Positions 1 to 12,800 of a stretch of 64,000 bases of DNA are shown here, in pieces. Source of the stretch: Cyprinodon diabolis (Eukaryota > Chordata > Actinopteri > Cyprinodontiformes > Cyprinodontidae); contig CM060064.1 in NCBI GenBank assembly GCA_030533445.1, positions 7,485,879 through 7,549,878 on the forward strand, read 5' to 3'. The position numbers and the translations under genes are program-made. The notes beneath the pieces were generated by a model. That model had not been told where the DNA came from. It searched no databases and worked only from the letters and a program-made list of their open reading frames with translations. Position 1 is the first letter of the stretch. Every line of letters starts with the position of its first letter.

Positions 1-59
1 TTTAAATGCCATGGTAATCACATTTAATGAATTTTAATGCCAATTCATTTCAATTTAAT

Positions 60-445
60 CCGTTTATTTATAAAGTGCCAATTGACAACACGTCATCTCA
101 AGGCACTTTACAGTTCGACCAGATCATACAGTCAAATTGATTCAAAGTTTTCTATCTAAGGAAAACCAGTTGAGTCCATTGACTCATTGAATCGAATGCA
201 ATCCCTCACACCAAGCATGCTTGTAGCGACAGCGGAGAGGAAAACTACATTTTAACAAGAGGAAATCTCGTGAAGAACCAGGCTCAGTGTGAGCGGCCAT
301 CTGCTGAGGCCGACTGGGGTTCAAGGAGACAGAAGCTGAGAAATAAAAGGCAACTGTAAAAGGCGGCCCTGTCCAGGAAATACACAGCCAGGCAGACAAG
401 CTCCGAGCCAGCTCCCATATCAGAGGATGAAGAGAACAAATCCAG
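60..445 (+). repeat. Teleost interspersed repeat, family A, copy 1
   Basis: Shares long stretches (TCTCAAGGCACTTTACAG, TTTTCTATCTAAGGAAAACC, GCATGCTTGTAGCGACAG, GGCTCAGTGTGAGCGGCCAT) with copies at 29310-30125, 33153-33990 and, inverted, 54948-55190. It carries no coding capacity. It lies in UBR5 DNA beyond exon 10. Confidence 0.8.
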
Positions 446-749
446 CCAAATAAGGCCTTAATTAAAAAAAATAATTTAACGACTTGATTTTTTTAATGAC
501 CTGTGGAAACCCTGTTCATATATCACTGCTCTCAAATATAAATCAAAGTTTAGAGATTTGAAAGAGGGCAACTCTCTGACCTCAGCAGAGGCAGATAAGA
601 TCAGGTTTACATAACATTTTTTTTTATTAAAAAAAACAACTGAAAAAAACAAGATTAAAATTAAAGAAACTGAGGCCAATTGGTGGGCTGATCAAGCATG
701 CTCCCCTATTAGATACATGTTATTCAGTTAATTAGCTGTTCTTCTCCAC

Positions 750-866
750 CTGTGCGTTCCTGTATGGTTCAGGCTCGCTCCATTTCCACTGATAAAGCTC
801 TCCTTTGGAGCTCACGGCGACCAGCTCTGAGAACAAGGCTCCAATGCTCACAAACTTCACTCCGTC
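750..866 (-). CDS. UBR5: UBR5 coding exon 10 (start of RCC1-like propeller)
   Basis: A 39-codon exon reading [39 protein letters not shown]. The KGELYQWKW motif is a propeller blade strand of UBR5. The acceptor is TTCCAG and the donor GTGGAG. Later exons are left of the window. Confidence 0.95.
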
Positions 867-3800
867 CTGGAAGAAAAGGAAGAGGAGGCTTTAAATTAAA
901 TGGTCAAATCCCCGTACATGTAAAGCACTTTCCAATACATCAGCCATTCATTCATACTGATGGTGGCAAACTAAAATTTAGCCTCAGCTGCCCTGAGGCT
1001 CGCTGACAGAGGTGATGCTGCTGTACCCTCAGAGGGCCGCCACTAGGGGTGTAAATCACACCAATCATGTCGATTCCATTCAGTATAAATTTCCTGAACC
1101 AATGATTTGACTACTTTCGATACTCAAGAATACACTACGATACGATTTGATTCGATTAAATAATCATTTTTTCTTACCTTACAGGCTAGACAATGTTTGT
1201 AATTTAAAATAAATCAATGAAAGCTGTAATATCGTTATGTATTTTATTTGAGAAACAACAGCAAATAACAGAAGTAGAAAAGTTGTACTCCACCTATACC
1301 TATGAAAACCTCTTTCACTGAAAAATAATATCTCTGTGTTTACGCGAGTGTGTGTGTGCAAGCGGAAAGAGGGTAGTGGCTAAAGGAAGCGAGGTAAGGG
1401 GGCAACATAGGTTTAGCGCCACCGCAGCACGGGAGTCAGAATTACATCCAGGAGCAAATAGATAAAAATAGACCGGAAGGAAAAAAAAAAAAAAAACATG
1501 AATCGGTAGTCGTGCAGGATGTGTCGATGCATCAGTACAAAACGATTATTATTTACATCCCTAGCCCCCACCTATTAGAACAATGGTGATGCTGATCCTA
1601 GAGCTCAAAGCTCTATAGAGACTCATAGCAGCATCTGTTTCATCTACTAACAAGTCCCCCTTTCTATATACATATATCAAATAATAAATGTGTGGAAAGG
1701 GCACTTACATTTTGTAGAGGTTAAAGCTGTATTTTTGTTTTAAAATCCAAACAGATCAGAGCAATTTACATCCAATATACCTAGTTTACAATGATCCCTA
1801 ACCTTCACCCACTAGTGTGCCACTAGGCAGAGGATGATTACATCTGCAGGTATACAAGGAATAACAAAAAAAATATATAAATAATTCAAAAAATATTTGA
1901 ATCCAACTTTTCCCAGCATGAAATGGTCGTCTCCCTTCCCTAATGTGTCTACGTATCAATTAAATACATAAATGTCTATGGACCTATGCTGGAGCAGAGG
2001 GTTAAAAGAGATCCAAGTTAATTAGTTTTTTTTTTCCAAAATAAAAAAAAAAAAGGATATTTGTTGAGACCTGAGCTTCTTTTCTGCTGCAGTATTCAAA
2101 CCTTTAGCTCTGTGACACACTGGCAGCTTTGACCCGACTCGGTTGGTAGAAGTTGGATCGTCTCCAGGACTAGTTCACGCTGACGGGTCTGGTTTAGCGG
2201 TGAATGGAACCAGCCAACTTTTCTCTACTATCTTGAAAGGGATTAATCAGACGACAAGCGTCTGGGAACACTAAGAGTTGTTTGGGATTGACATACCTAG
2301 GAGTACAATTAACAAAACATATAGATGACCTATATAAAGCTAACTTTATTACAGTGGACCAAGAAATTAAAATGGACATTAGAAGGTGGGACGCTTTAAC
2401 ACTAGATTTTAGTTCGAGAATCGAAACCATTAAAACAAACCTATTACCAAGGTTATTGTACCTCTTCATGGCATAGAAATCACAGATGGACAGTTATTAT
2501 ATCCCGATTCATATGGAATGCAAAAAAACCCAGAATAAAATTTGAAACTTTACAGTAACCAAAAGAGAAAGGAGGTATGGCACAGCCGGATCTTAGAGAA
2601 TACTACCAGGCTGCCCAAATAACTCCCATAATAAATATAAGTGACAAATTACGAGGCGAAATGGAAATATCGAACAAAAAGTCCATGGAAGAGAACTGCG
2701 GAGTATAATTGGAGATATAGAGATCACTAAGAAAACACTTGAAAAGTTAATGCTATTACTAGTTTTACCCTGGCCAAAAGGTTACATATTATCTGGAAAT
2801 GTAAACTAGAGGAACAATTGAGTTTGATTCAATGGCCAGCCTACAACAAATATTTTACACAGGACTTAAGATTTAAACAATGGACAGAAAGAGGTTTAAC
2901 AGCTTTGTGTGTAGTCCTTAAAGATGGGTACTTTAAAAGTTTCCAGGAATTACAACAAGAATTTGCCCTTGGAACTCAAGATCGTTTTAGATATCCTGAA
3001 TTAAGGGACTTCTATAATAAAGAGATAAAACACAGAGTAGACCTAAAGGAAAATAGAATTGTCAAAATGTTGATGGAGACCTATAAGGGGAAAAATATAG
3101 AACAGTGTCCTTAGTTTATAAATATCTGTTGGAAAATAGAGGCTGTAACACTTTAGATATTAAAACAAAATGGGAAAAAAGAATTGGGAATTCAGATAAC
3201 GGAAGACGATTGGTCGAATATTTGGAGGACCCAAACTACGACAGTTCAGGCTGAAGAACACGGCGGCTTCAGCCGATGAAACTAGCGTTAGCGTGGCTAT
3301 CGAGCAAGTTTTATCGGAATTACACAGTATTTCTTCACGGAAAAAAGAGCAAAACACTGCTCTGGAGGCTTTTCTCGGAGGAAAAGATGTTTTTGCTCTT
3401 CTCCCGACTGGTTTCTGCAAGAGTTTGATCTATCAATTGGCTCCTCTTCGTCGTCGCTCTGTTAGTACATCATATGCTTCGTTGATCTGATTGGTTTATA
3501 TGGCCCGTCTATCACCAACATAGGCCAATCAGCTAACCAGTATTTTCGCCCCTTCCCAAAATTACTTCAACGGAAGGTTTCCAGATGGATATGCGGAACA
3601 TATCAAACAAGCCTTATGTTTGCAAAACATGGAACATTTAGTTAAAAAAAAAAAAAACACAATTAATGGAACTGAAGTCATGGCTGATACTAATACAAGA
3701 AAAAAAAATTGCAAATATATTATCGGTCCATTTCTTTTTGGGATGTTCCTTGACATTGGTTTGAAAAGACAAATCTGTTTAAACAGAGTGAGGGGCGCGT

Positions 3801-6800
3801 TGGTGATGCTGCAGTTAAATCACCACCATACTTACAGGCTTTAGACACAAGTTTGAACCCCGACCTCTTGGCCTTTATCACCCTTTTCTTCAATCCCATT
3901 TCCTGTCTATCTACTTTCAAAAATAACCAAAATGAAGGACAAAAAAGCCTAAAAAAATCTTAAGAAAAAAAAACCTAACACCGAGATCATAAAGGCAGAC
4001 TCTGCTTAATCAGATGAGTTTGAGTGGAAGCACGTCCTACCTTGTCGGGCCACCACTGCAGCTCCTCCCCCAGAGACACGGGGCTTTGGACAGGGATGCT
4101 CTTCTTGTCGAGGCTGGGCTCGCCCTCGCGGCTGGTCGAACCTCGTTCCGTGTCGAACGAAGCCCCGTCGAGCCACCGGCGCTCGCGTAACCTCAATACA
4201 GACTCGCGCTCGCGCAACAGCTCTGAGTCACGCTCTAGGGGAAGGAGGAGAACTGGTATGCAATAAGGTCACACCAGTGGGATAGAAATAAGCCACTCTC
4301 TGGGAAAGACCCGTCGAAAAAGTTTTAAGAATAGAGAGAAATGATGCTAAGAATCAGTGATATCAAATCAATCAGCTGCAATGATAAAGATTGAGAGGGA
4401 ATCTGAAATATACGTCGGGTGAGTCACCCTGCATGCTCATGTTAAAATGTGAGGAGAGAGGGAGAAGGAAAGAAAGCATGAAGTTTACAGTGTTTTTTTT
4501 TTTTTTTTTAATAGACTGTCTAATAGGATCCCTGTTCAGACAGACGGGCCTAGCGGGCCTTTCTCAGAGAGCTCACAGTATTTACTACAGCCATGCAGCA
4601 CACAACACCAAACATTTGTCATATAGATCAACTCAACAATTGGAATTAATAAAAAAAATAATTCATAGCCTCAGGTTTTTTTTTAGATCATCTTTAAAGC
4701 TCCAGCTGCCAACTTCAATTTTATCCAAACCAGCTTTCTCTAGAAGAGCAATAAGACTGAAGAATACCAAGCATCCAAGCATCACACTTTATAGCCTTCT
4801 AGCCTCAGGCAGCTGTTTAATTCTACGACGAGAAGTGACATCAAGCTCCCGTGTGGGAGAGCAGTCACTGAAATACAGGTTTGTACTGCTTTAAATCAAG
4901 ACAGATTTTAAATCGACCAAATCAGGGATTAGTAACTGTAAACCTAATATTTGTAAACATGTGTTTATTTCTAATAGATTATAGACCCTTATGATAAGCT
5001 GTTGTCTTAAGGTTGTTGACAGACGTTACATTTTAAAAGGATAAAACTGAACATTAGCGCTCTGGCTTCCTGTTATCGGCTTTAAAGATCCTGCTAAATG
5101 GCTTTCTTCCACTCTGAAGGAACCGTGTCATAGAAGACTGTTTTCTTAGGGGTTTAAATTCCTTATAAAACACTAAAATCAACCAAACGACTTCTAGCTA
5201 TGCCATGTTTCCTGAACTGAAAAAGATCAGACTTGGTAGATGCTTAGCAACTGTTAAGCATCAAATAAACATAAAAAACTTCAAAATCTACATTTTTTTA
5301 TGCATTTCTATTAATGGTCAAACCACATATAGCGGTGAAGGAAATCTTTTCATATGACCCCCCAACTCAGAAATCTCTGTTTTGTGATTTTAAAAGATTG
5401 AATAAAACCAAAGAACAAGCTTTAACTTGAAGACCCCCAAACAGAAATCATCCATCACCACCGCTGCCACCAAAGCTTTCTGAGAAGCTTCCTTTAGTCC
5501 CTTAGTGAGCTGCTGAGTTACCTCTGGAAGATCCGAGCCGTGACAGAGAGGAGCGCCGAAAAGACGGGTAGCCAAAGTAGCTGATGTCCTCAGAGAACAT
5601 GGCGTCAGCATCAATAATGACACTGGGATGAGCCGAGTGGATGTCCGCATCCAACAGGGACATCAAGTCTTCTGTAAAACAAAAACAGGTCCGACTGTAA
5701 AATCTGAGGTCTTCTACTGTTTGGATTTTCCTAATTCCATTAAGCAAAAAAAAGGAAAAGAAAAAAAACATGTTTGCCAACTATTCCTTCTAAAAAAAGC
5801 TGAGCAGTAATGGAGAACATCTGCACCCACCTCCTGGGAGGTAGGACTCGCTCGCCGTGTCATCACCATCATCTCCATCTTCATCATCACGGCTCAGCAG
5901 GTTGTTGACAGCGAGGTTGACGTCTAGGTTAGTCCTCTGGAGTTCTCTGATGATAACACTCCTGGATTTCCCCTGTAGGACTACCTGGGCCTGTGGAAAA
6001 GGAACTTAATGTCCTTAAAACTGCTTTGCTTGAAAAAAAAAAAAAAAGAAAGAAAGAAAAGAAAAGACATGGTTTATAAGAAAAGGAACGCACCTGCGTA
6101 ATTAGCTCCTCTGGAATGACAGATGCTGGTATGACTGGTTGTGGCTGGCTACCCAGAAGCCCAGAGCCACGGTCCCTTCCTGTTCGGATAACTCTAGTCT
6201 GGCGACGGGAGTCGCGAGCCGCCGTTGACGACCTGCCAGACGTACCCCCGCCTCCGCCGCCACCTCCTCCGCTTCCTCCTCCTCCTCCGCCGCTGCTGCT
6301 GCCGCCTCCTGCACCGCCGCCTCCGGCTCCTCCTCCGCTTCCACCTCCTCCACTGCCTCCATTAACCCCGGAACTCCAGCGGCTCCTGTCAAATGCAATG
6401 CAAGGTCCCAGTCAAAGTCTGGATGAGCAAAACTGATACAGGAGAAACTAAACTAAAGCAGATCTTTAATCCAACTATAAAAATCAGACAATCAGAGCTT
6501 TAATTAGATGAAAAAGAGATACGTTTATGCTAAGCACAACAAATCTAATGGTGCATAGTATTGCTCACATTCAATTGAATATTTGTTGGGTGTTTAGAAG
6601 GTAAATTTGCACTCCGCAAGCTGTGCAGAACAAAATTATAAGGAAGAAAGCCAACAAATGCTGGGAAAGGAGGTGGATGGTGAAAGTGAATAAAATAACT
6701 GATTCTCTCTGTACAGGTTGTCATCAGTGGGACACTATTCTCCCTCCTGACTCGGTGTGCAGCTGAACACACACCATTAACCCACTGCCGTTCTGCGAGC

Positions 6801-9800
6801 ACCAACCTTTCACAGGACCATATGTCCTGCCAGAACTTACCCAAGGGTGTTGCCTGCCAGTCTGCCCAGTGTGTCAGAACCAGACAGGAACCAGGGTGGA
6901 TCACTGGTCCTGCCTGGTCTGGAGCTCCTTCCTGTCCCTGAACCACTGCTCAACTTTGAACTGGAAACAAAAGATGGGAGATGGGTTACAAACCTACAGC
7001 AGTCCCAGTAGGGCTGATTAAAGGTTTCTATGTGCACTAAGCAACCCTGGGTCAGCTGAGCAAAAGGTTGACCCAGACGAATCGGACCCCTTGGTTCAGG
7101 ATTCTGTTGCTGCTTAGTAAAACAGGAGGGGTATTTTGGAGACCAACATGGCAACACCCTTGGGAATCAGAATTGTCTGCAACTCGTTCCTCTTTCAAGA
7201 CTTTTCTTTGTTAAAAAAAGTTCTTGGGGCTGCAGCTGTTCTCTCCTAATTCCATTATTTTTAATAATTTTGTTTAGAAAAGATAATCTACTTTTTTTTG
7301 TAACATTTCTAAAATATGGAGGGATTTTGTCCCAGTATTGTTGCAAGCAAGGAACACATTTTGTTAATAGAAATAAAAGAATATACATAAAATACAAAAT
7401 TTAAAAAATAGTAAATTGAAGTTTGATAGAAAGGCAATAAAAAATTTTTTTTTTTACCTTTTTATCCTTTTTTTTTACATTTGTAAAAAAGAAATTCCAG
7501 TTTATTTTTTTATTATAAATTTTTATTATAAATTTTGTATTCAATTTTTTTCTCTAATTTTGAGTTTTTTTTTGTTTGTTTTTTTAAATTTCCTTCCATT
7601 TCAAATAGCATTTTACAGATCAAATTATCTCAATTCCTGGAAGCAAGCTTTCCTCTGGAGCAAGGATCACCAACCTTTTTAAGAATAAGTGCTACTTCAT
7701 GTGTACTGAGTCACAGGACGGACTACTAAGATTGACCTATGAACTGGAGGAGTCAGCGTTCACCTAAACTTCATAGATAATAAACATATTTCTATTGTTT
7801 CTTTACATTTCTAATTTCCTTCTCGATATTGTCATTTTAAAATCCCTGTAAATGCTTATATGTTTTAAATTATTGATATGATGAAATGCTCTATAAATGA
7901 TAAAACATAACAGCAGCAGCAAAAAATAACATTGCAAACTTAGTCCACTGGTGAGTTGTTCTGTTTTCATAAGATGCTATGGGCACCCCATGTGGTCCTT
8001 GAGGGCCCCTTGGTGCCCACGGGCATCACGTTGGTGACCCCTGCTCTGGAGTGAGGAAGCATCTCTACTGGTCTGCAGGGGCCTTGGTAACAACATTTTT
8101 TGAGTCAACAGTGAGCGTTTTTTATTGGGCTTTAAGTGAAGACAACATGAGCTGTGAAAATCCATGTAAAAAGAATTACATTTGACAAAGGAAAACCAAT
8201 TTGAAAAAAAAAACAAAAATACAAATGTAAAGAAAGTTAAAACAAAATCTGAATCGGAGAGAACAAAAGTGGGTTAAAACATTTTCATATCCAGTTTTTA
8301 TTATTTTTTTTATTTAACAAAATGTGTTATTTGCCTGCAGAAAGAATGGAATAAAATTCACTCCTTCACTAAACTGTTAATTAAAAAAATCTATCAATAA
8401 GAAAAACACAGCAACCTACACATTTACAGTATATGTGCAAAAAAACAGTTCAGATTATACAGAGAAAGAGCTTTAGGACTGGAATGTAAGACTCCATAAT
8501 ATGATAAAAGAACAGAAGAAATCAGGCTTCCTACGGCTGAACAACCCGTCATAGAAACCTGACCATATTGTTTCTTCCCCCTTTTCCACAAGAGTACAGC
8601 ATAAAAAGCTGTGATAAAGAGCAAACTTGTTCAACAAAAGCAGTAAATGTTCCTTTGGCAGGACATTTAATGTAATACATACTGAAAGCCAACCCAGAAA
8701 AACAGCCAGTAAAGAGGGTTTTAAGTCTAAAACGAAGAAAAAAAGACTCAAAGTAAACTCAAACTTGCATGGCTAAAAAACCTAACATGTTTTCAGAGAA
8801 TAAAACAGCCTTGTTTAGAAAGGCTCAATGCTGTTAACATTGACGCCAACAGCTATCAGAGTCTCCTGTATGCAGGATGCTGTCAAGCCAAGCACAGAAA
8901 TCCTTAGATGTCACTCTTGGCATATAAAACCATTTTTAAATAAAAAAAATTAAGAAAAGGGATAAAAAATGTATTTTTAGTGCCAAAGTGTTACAAATAA
9001 AAGCCCCTGGGATAAAATCCAACAAAAAGTCTCTCACCCATCGCTGCCATCCGGTTTGCTGAGCTCCAGGCGATCGGGCTGAACAGCGAAGCTGATTCTG
9101 CACACTCGTCCGTCCTGAAAGAGGCGCAGTCACCACTCAGTGGAACAAACTTCAATTAACTTCTATTGGTTTTAAAAGGAGGTGTAAACTGTAGCCACAA
9201 TATACACATTGCATTCAAATAGTGTTTCTTCTATTCTCTCTCACTACTGACCAGTTTAGTTCCAACAAATCATACAGCCTTTTACAGACAATATTACCGT
9301 TTCATGTGTAACCTAAATTCAGACATTGATCAGTCGATTTTAGGGCATGTGCTGGCTAGCAGTAGCACAGAGATTTAAGACACTTAAGGTGCATAATCAC
9401 ATCATATGCCTAAAAAAATTAAATGATAAATCACTTGATCCGTATTAAATAGGGTTCTATTTCATCCCTACCGACCGCCAGAGGTGCCAAAGCACTGAAT
9501 GTTCCCTTCGGACATGCGCAGTTCGAGTAATTATACCAACAGAGTCACACCTGTGACAGCGGATGACCACTCAGAAGCTATATAGCCTGGTGTCATCCTT
9601 TGCTCTGCTCCTTTTTTCTTCTCGCAAGCGGTTCGCTAACTTCCCCGTTATCTGAAGCCCCTGTCTCTTGACTGGAGTTGCGGTTATTCTCCGCCCTCCC
9701 AGGGCTGCAACGGGTCGATTCTGAGGATAGCGGAAGGTAAGTGAGTTGTTTGCTGGTGATGGTAGCGTCCGCGGCCCCTCTCCCGGCTCACGGCTTTCTC

Positions 9801-12800
9801 TTAGCATTTTACCTACAGCTTCATGCTGTTTTGTTTCGAACTGGTGACGGCAGCGATTTCCCCCCTACTCCCAGTGTGAATAACTTCACTGCCGAAGTTA
9901 TATACGGCTAACGTAGTTGGCTTCTTTAGTTTGCTGGTGTTATACCTGGTGACGGCAGCGGTTTTCGCCCCCTTTCCCAGTATATTCCCTACTTTTGCAG
10001 CCTTTTTTTCACCGGTCTGCGCTGCTATAATTACTGACGGCAGCGGCTTTCGCTCCCTCTCCAAACCAAGTGTGGTCTACTTCGTTTGCCGAAGTTGGAG
10101 ACGGCTAACGTTGTTAGCCTTTTTTGGTTTGTTTGCAGCCTTCTTCGTCGGTCTGCTTTGTTATAAATGGTGACGGCAGTGTTTTTCGCCCCCTCTCCCA
10201 ATATCAATCTTTTTTGCAGCCTTTTTGTTGGTCTGATCTCTTAATTGGTGTATGTAGCGTTTATCGCTCCTACTCCCAACTTAACTTGCCTTACAGCTAA
10301 CGTTGTTAGCTTTTTTTGTTTATTGCTTTTATACCTGGTGACGGCAGCGGTTCTCGCCCCCTCTCCCAGTATCGGCCGCCTTGTGTTCGCAGCCTCTCTT
10401 ATTTTATCCGCTATAATTGGTGACGGTAGCGTTTGTTCGCTCCTACTCCCAACTTAAGTTTCCATACAGCTGACGTTGTTAGCTTTTTTTGGTTTATTGG
10501 TCATATACCTGGTGACGGTAACGGTCCTCGCCCCCTCTCCCAGTATCGGCTGACTTGTGCTCGCAGCCTCTTTCGTTTATCTGCTGTGATTGGTGACGGC
10601 TGCGTTTGCGCCCCCTCTCCCGATTTTAGATAACTTTCTGTTCTTTAAAGGAATAGTACACCCAAAACATGCGCACTTTCGTCTGGTTTGGTCTGCCGCG
10701 GTTTCCGTAGACTCGTGAACGCGCTTTTAGGAAATCCTATACACTACTGTTTACTAAAAACATTCTAAATGACTTCGTTTCGAGTAAATTATGGACGCTA
10801 CCAACTCAGGACACTTGGAATACATTGGACGAGCAGTATGGAGGAATATTGACACGTTTTTTGTGGACTTTTATGGACCTTTCTGCCTCGGGCGCCATGG
10901 ACCTCCATTATTTGAATGTCAGCAGACAGCAAGAAGCCTCCCAGATCTCCAGATGCATTTGAGATATCAAAAAAGTACTCCAGAGTGTTGTTCAGCATGG
11001 GGGTGAGTAGAAAATGAAGGCTAATAATGTTTTAGGTGTACTATTCCTTTAAGCCTTGTCGGCCTTCGACATGGATGGCTCTCACAGCTGCATGAATTGT
11101 GGGGCTGCCCTGCAGGCAGAGGATGGCCATGACCTGTGCCCTACCTGCCTTGGACATGAGCACCTTTGGGAGGCGCTGTCTGAGAACCCCTGCATGAACT
11201 GCAGCTTTATGCCCCATGCAGTGAGGGTGGCTCGGTTGGCCCAGTTGTGCCCCCAGGAGGGCTCGGACCTTCTGCCCTCTGGGCAGGTGGTTCCCCCCAA
11301 GCGTTCTAAGCGCCGTGGTGGGACCACAGCATCTGTGCCCCTCCCCCGGACGAAGCGGGCCAAACCTGACCAGGGCCTGTCCACAAGGGTGGAGCAGTTG
11401 TCAGCAGAGCTGGCAGAGATGAAGTCCTTGTTGCAGACACATCAATCTGATCCCTCGCTCCCAGTGGCTGGGCTCTCTTCCCCACCAATGCCCAAACTGG
11501 TTGTAGAGGATGATGTTATCTCTCTGGCTGCTTCCGCTTCTCATTTTAGAGATGAGGAGGAGGCAGGGTCTCCTCAAGCCTCTGAGGCTGGTTCATTTTC
11601 ATCTCACAGTGCGGTTGGAGAGGCCGGTGATGGTTCCATGCGGGAGGTCATGTCTATGGCCCTGAAGCAGCTGCAGCTGGAACTCCCTCAAGGAGAGGCA
11701 TCCAGCTCCGGGAGTGCTTTTTTCAGACGTGGAAGGGCTCCTACTCCCTTTTCTGTACCTCCATCAGAGGAGTACCTGAAGGAGTTACACGCCTGTTAGC
11801 GGGAACCGAGAGCGCTGTCGCGTCTCTCCTCGGATGGTCGCGTATTAGCTGCCATGCATGAGTCGGTGAAGGCCGGCCTGGACCGTATGCCAGCAATTGA
11901 ACCCGCTGTTGCTTCACTGATTGTGTCACCAGATGAAGCCCTGCGTCCTGATGTCAGGTGCCCGCGGACTCAATGTCAGGCTACAGATGACCTCCTCTGT
12001 AAGGCGTACAATGCAGGAGCGCGTGCTGGCCGCCTTGGCAATTCCCTGGCGCACCTCATGTTTGCCCTGTCTGCATCCGTTCAGGACACTGGTGGTGCAA
12101 GTGCGGCGGTTGGTTATAGTGACGCGGCGCTGCAGGCCTTCGCGCTGATGACCAGAGAGCTTGGACGGGTCATGTCTTTCCTTGTCCAAGCTCGTAGACA
12201 GGTCTGGTTGGCACAGTCTCCTCTGACTGAAGCATGCCGTAGGACCCTCAGGGGTGTCCCGGTTTTACCAGGGGAGCTGTTTGGATCAGCTGCCTTGGAG
12301 GCGCCGGAACGGACTGCTCAGGCACGTCAGACTAGCCAGCAGCTTTCCGGCCTTCGCAGGAGCATACCTGCCTTTCCCCAGCGTTCGGGCCGCCCTGCCA
12401 CTACCACCAGCGTTCAGCCACGACCTCAGACTGGTGGCAGACCTGTTGGTTCCTATCCCCATGATGTGCGGCAGAAACCGCACATCATGGGGAAGGGACT
12501 TTCGTGAGCCAGTCTGCCGCCCTGTTAGACAGACCCGGGCCAGCCGTGGGACATTTTTCCCATCAGCAGCTGAATTTCTGGGCTGCTCATGCCGTAGATC
12601 CATGGGTGGTTGCCACCTTAACCAATGGCTACAGGCTCCAGTTGCGACGGCGGCCCCCCCTCTCACACCGGGTCAAAATGACTGTCATCACAGACCCGGT
12701 GAAATCTCAGGCACTAGACCAGGAGCTTTCTGCCCTCCTGGGCAAGGGGGCAATGGAGTCTGTAGATCCTCTGCGGCAACCCAGAGGCTACTACTCAACA

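Noticed and set aside
6116..6436. Plus-strand open frame rich in proline
   Set aside because: It is the complement of the Gly/Ser tract of UBR5 exon 6 and has no independent support.
10791..11006. Open frame repeated at 59444-59659
   Set aside because: The two copies belong to the TTAA MITE. The frame is shared only because the repeat is shared, and it is interrupted or shifted between copies.
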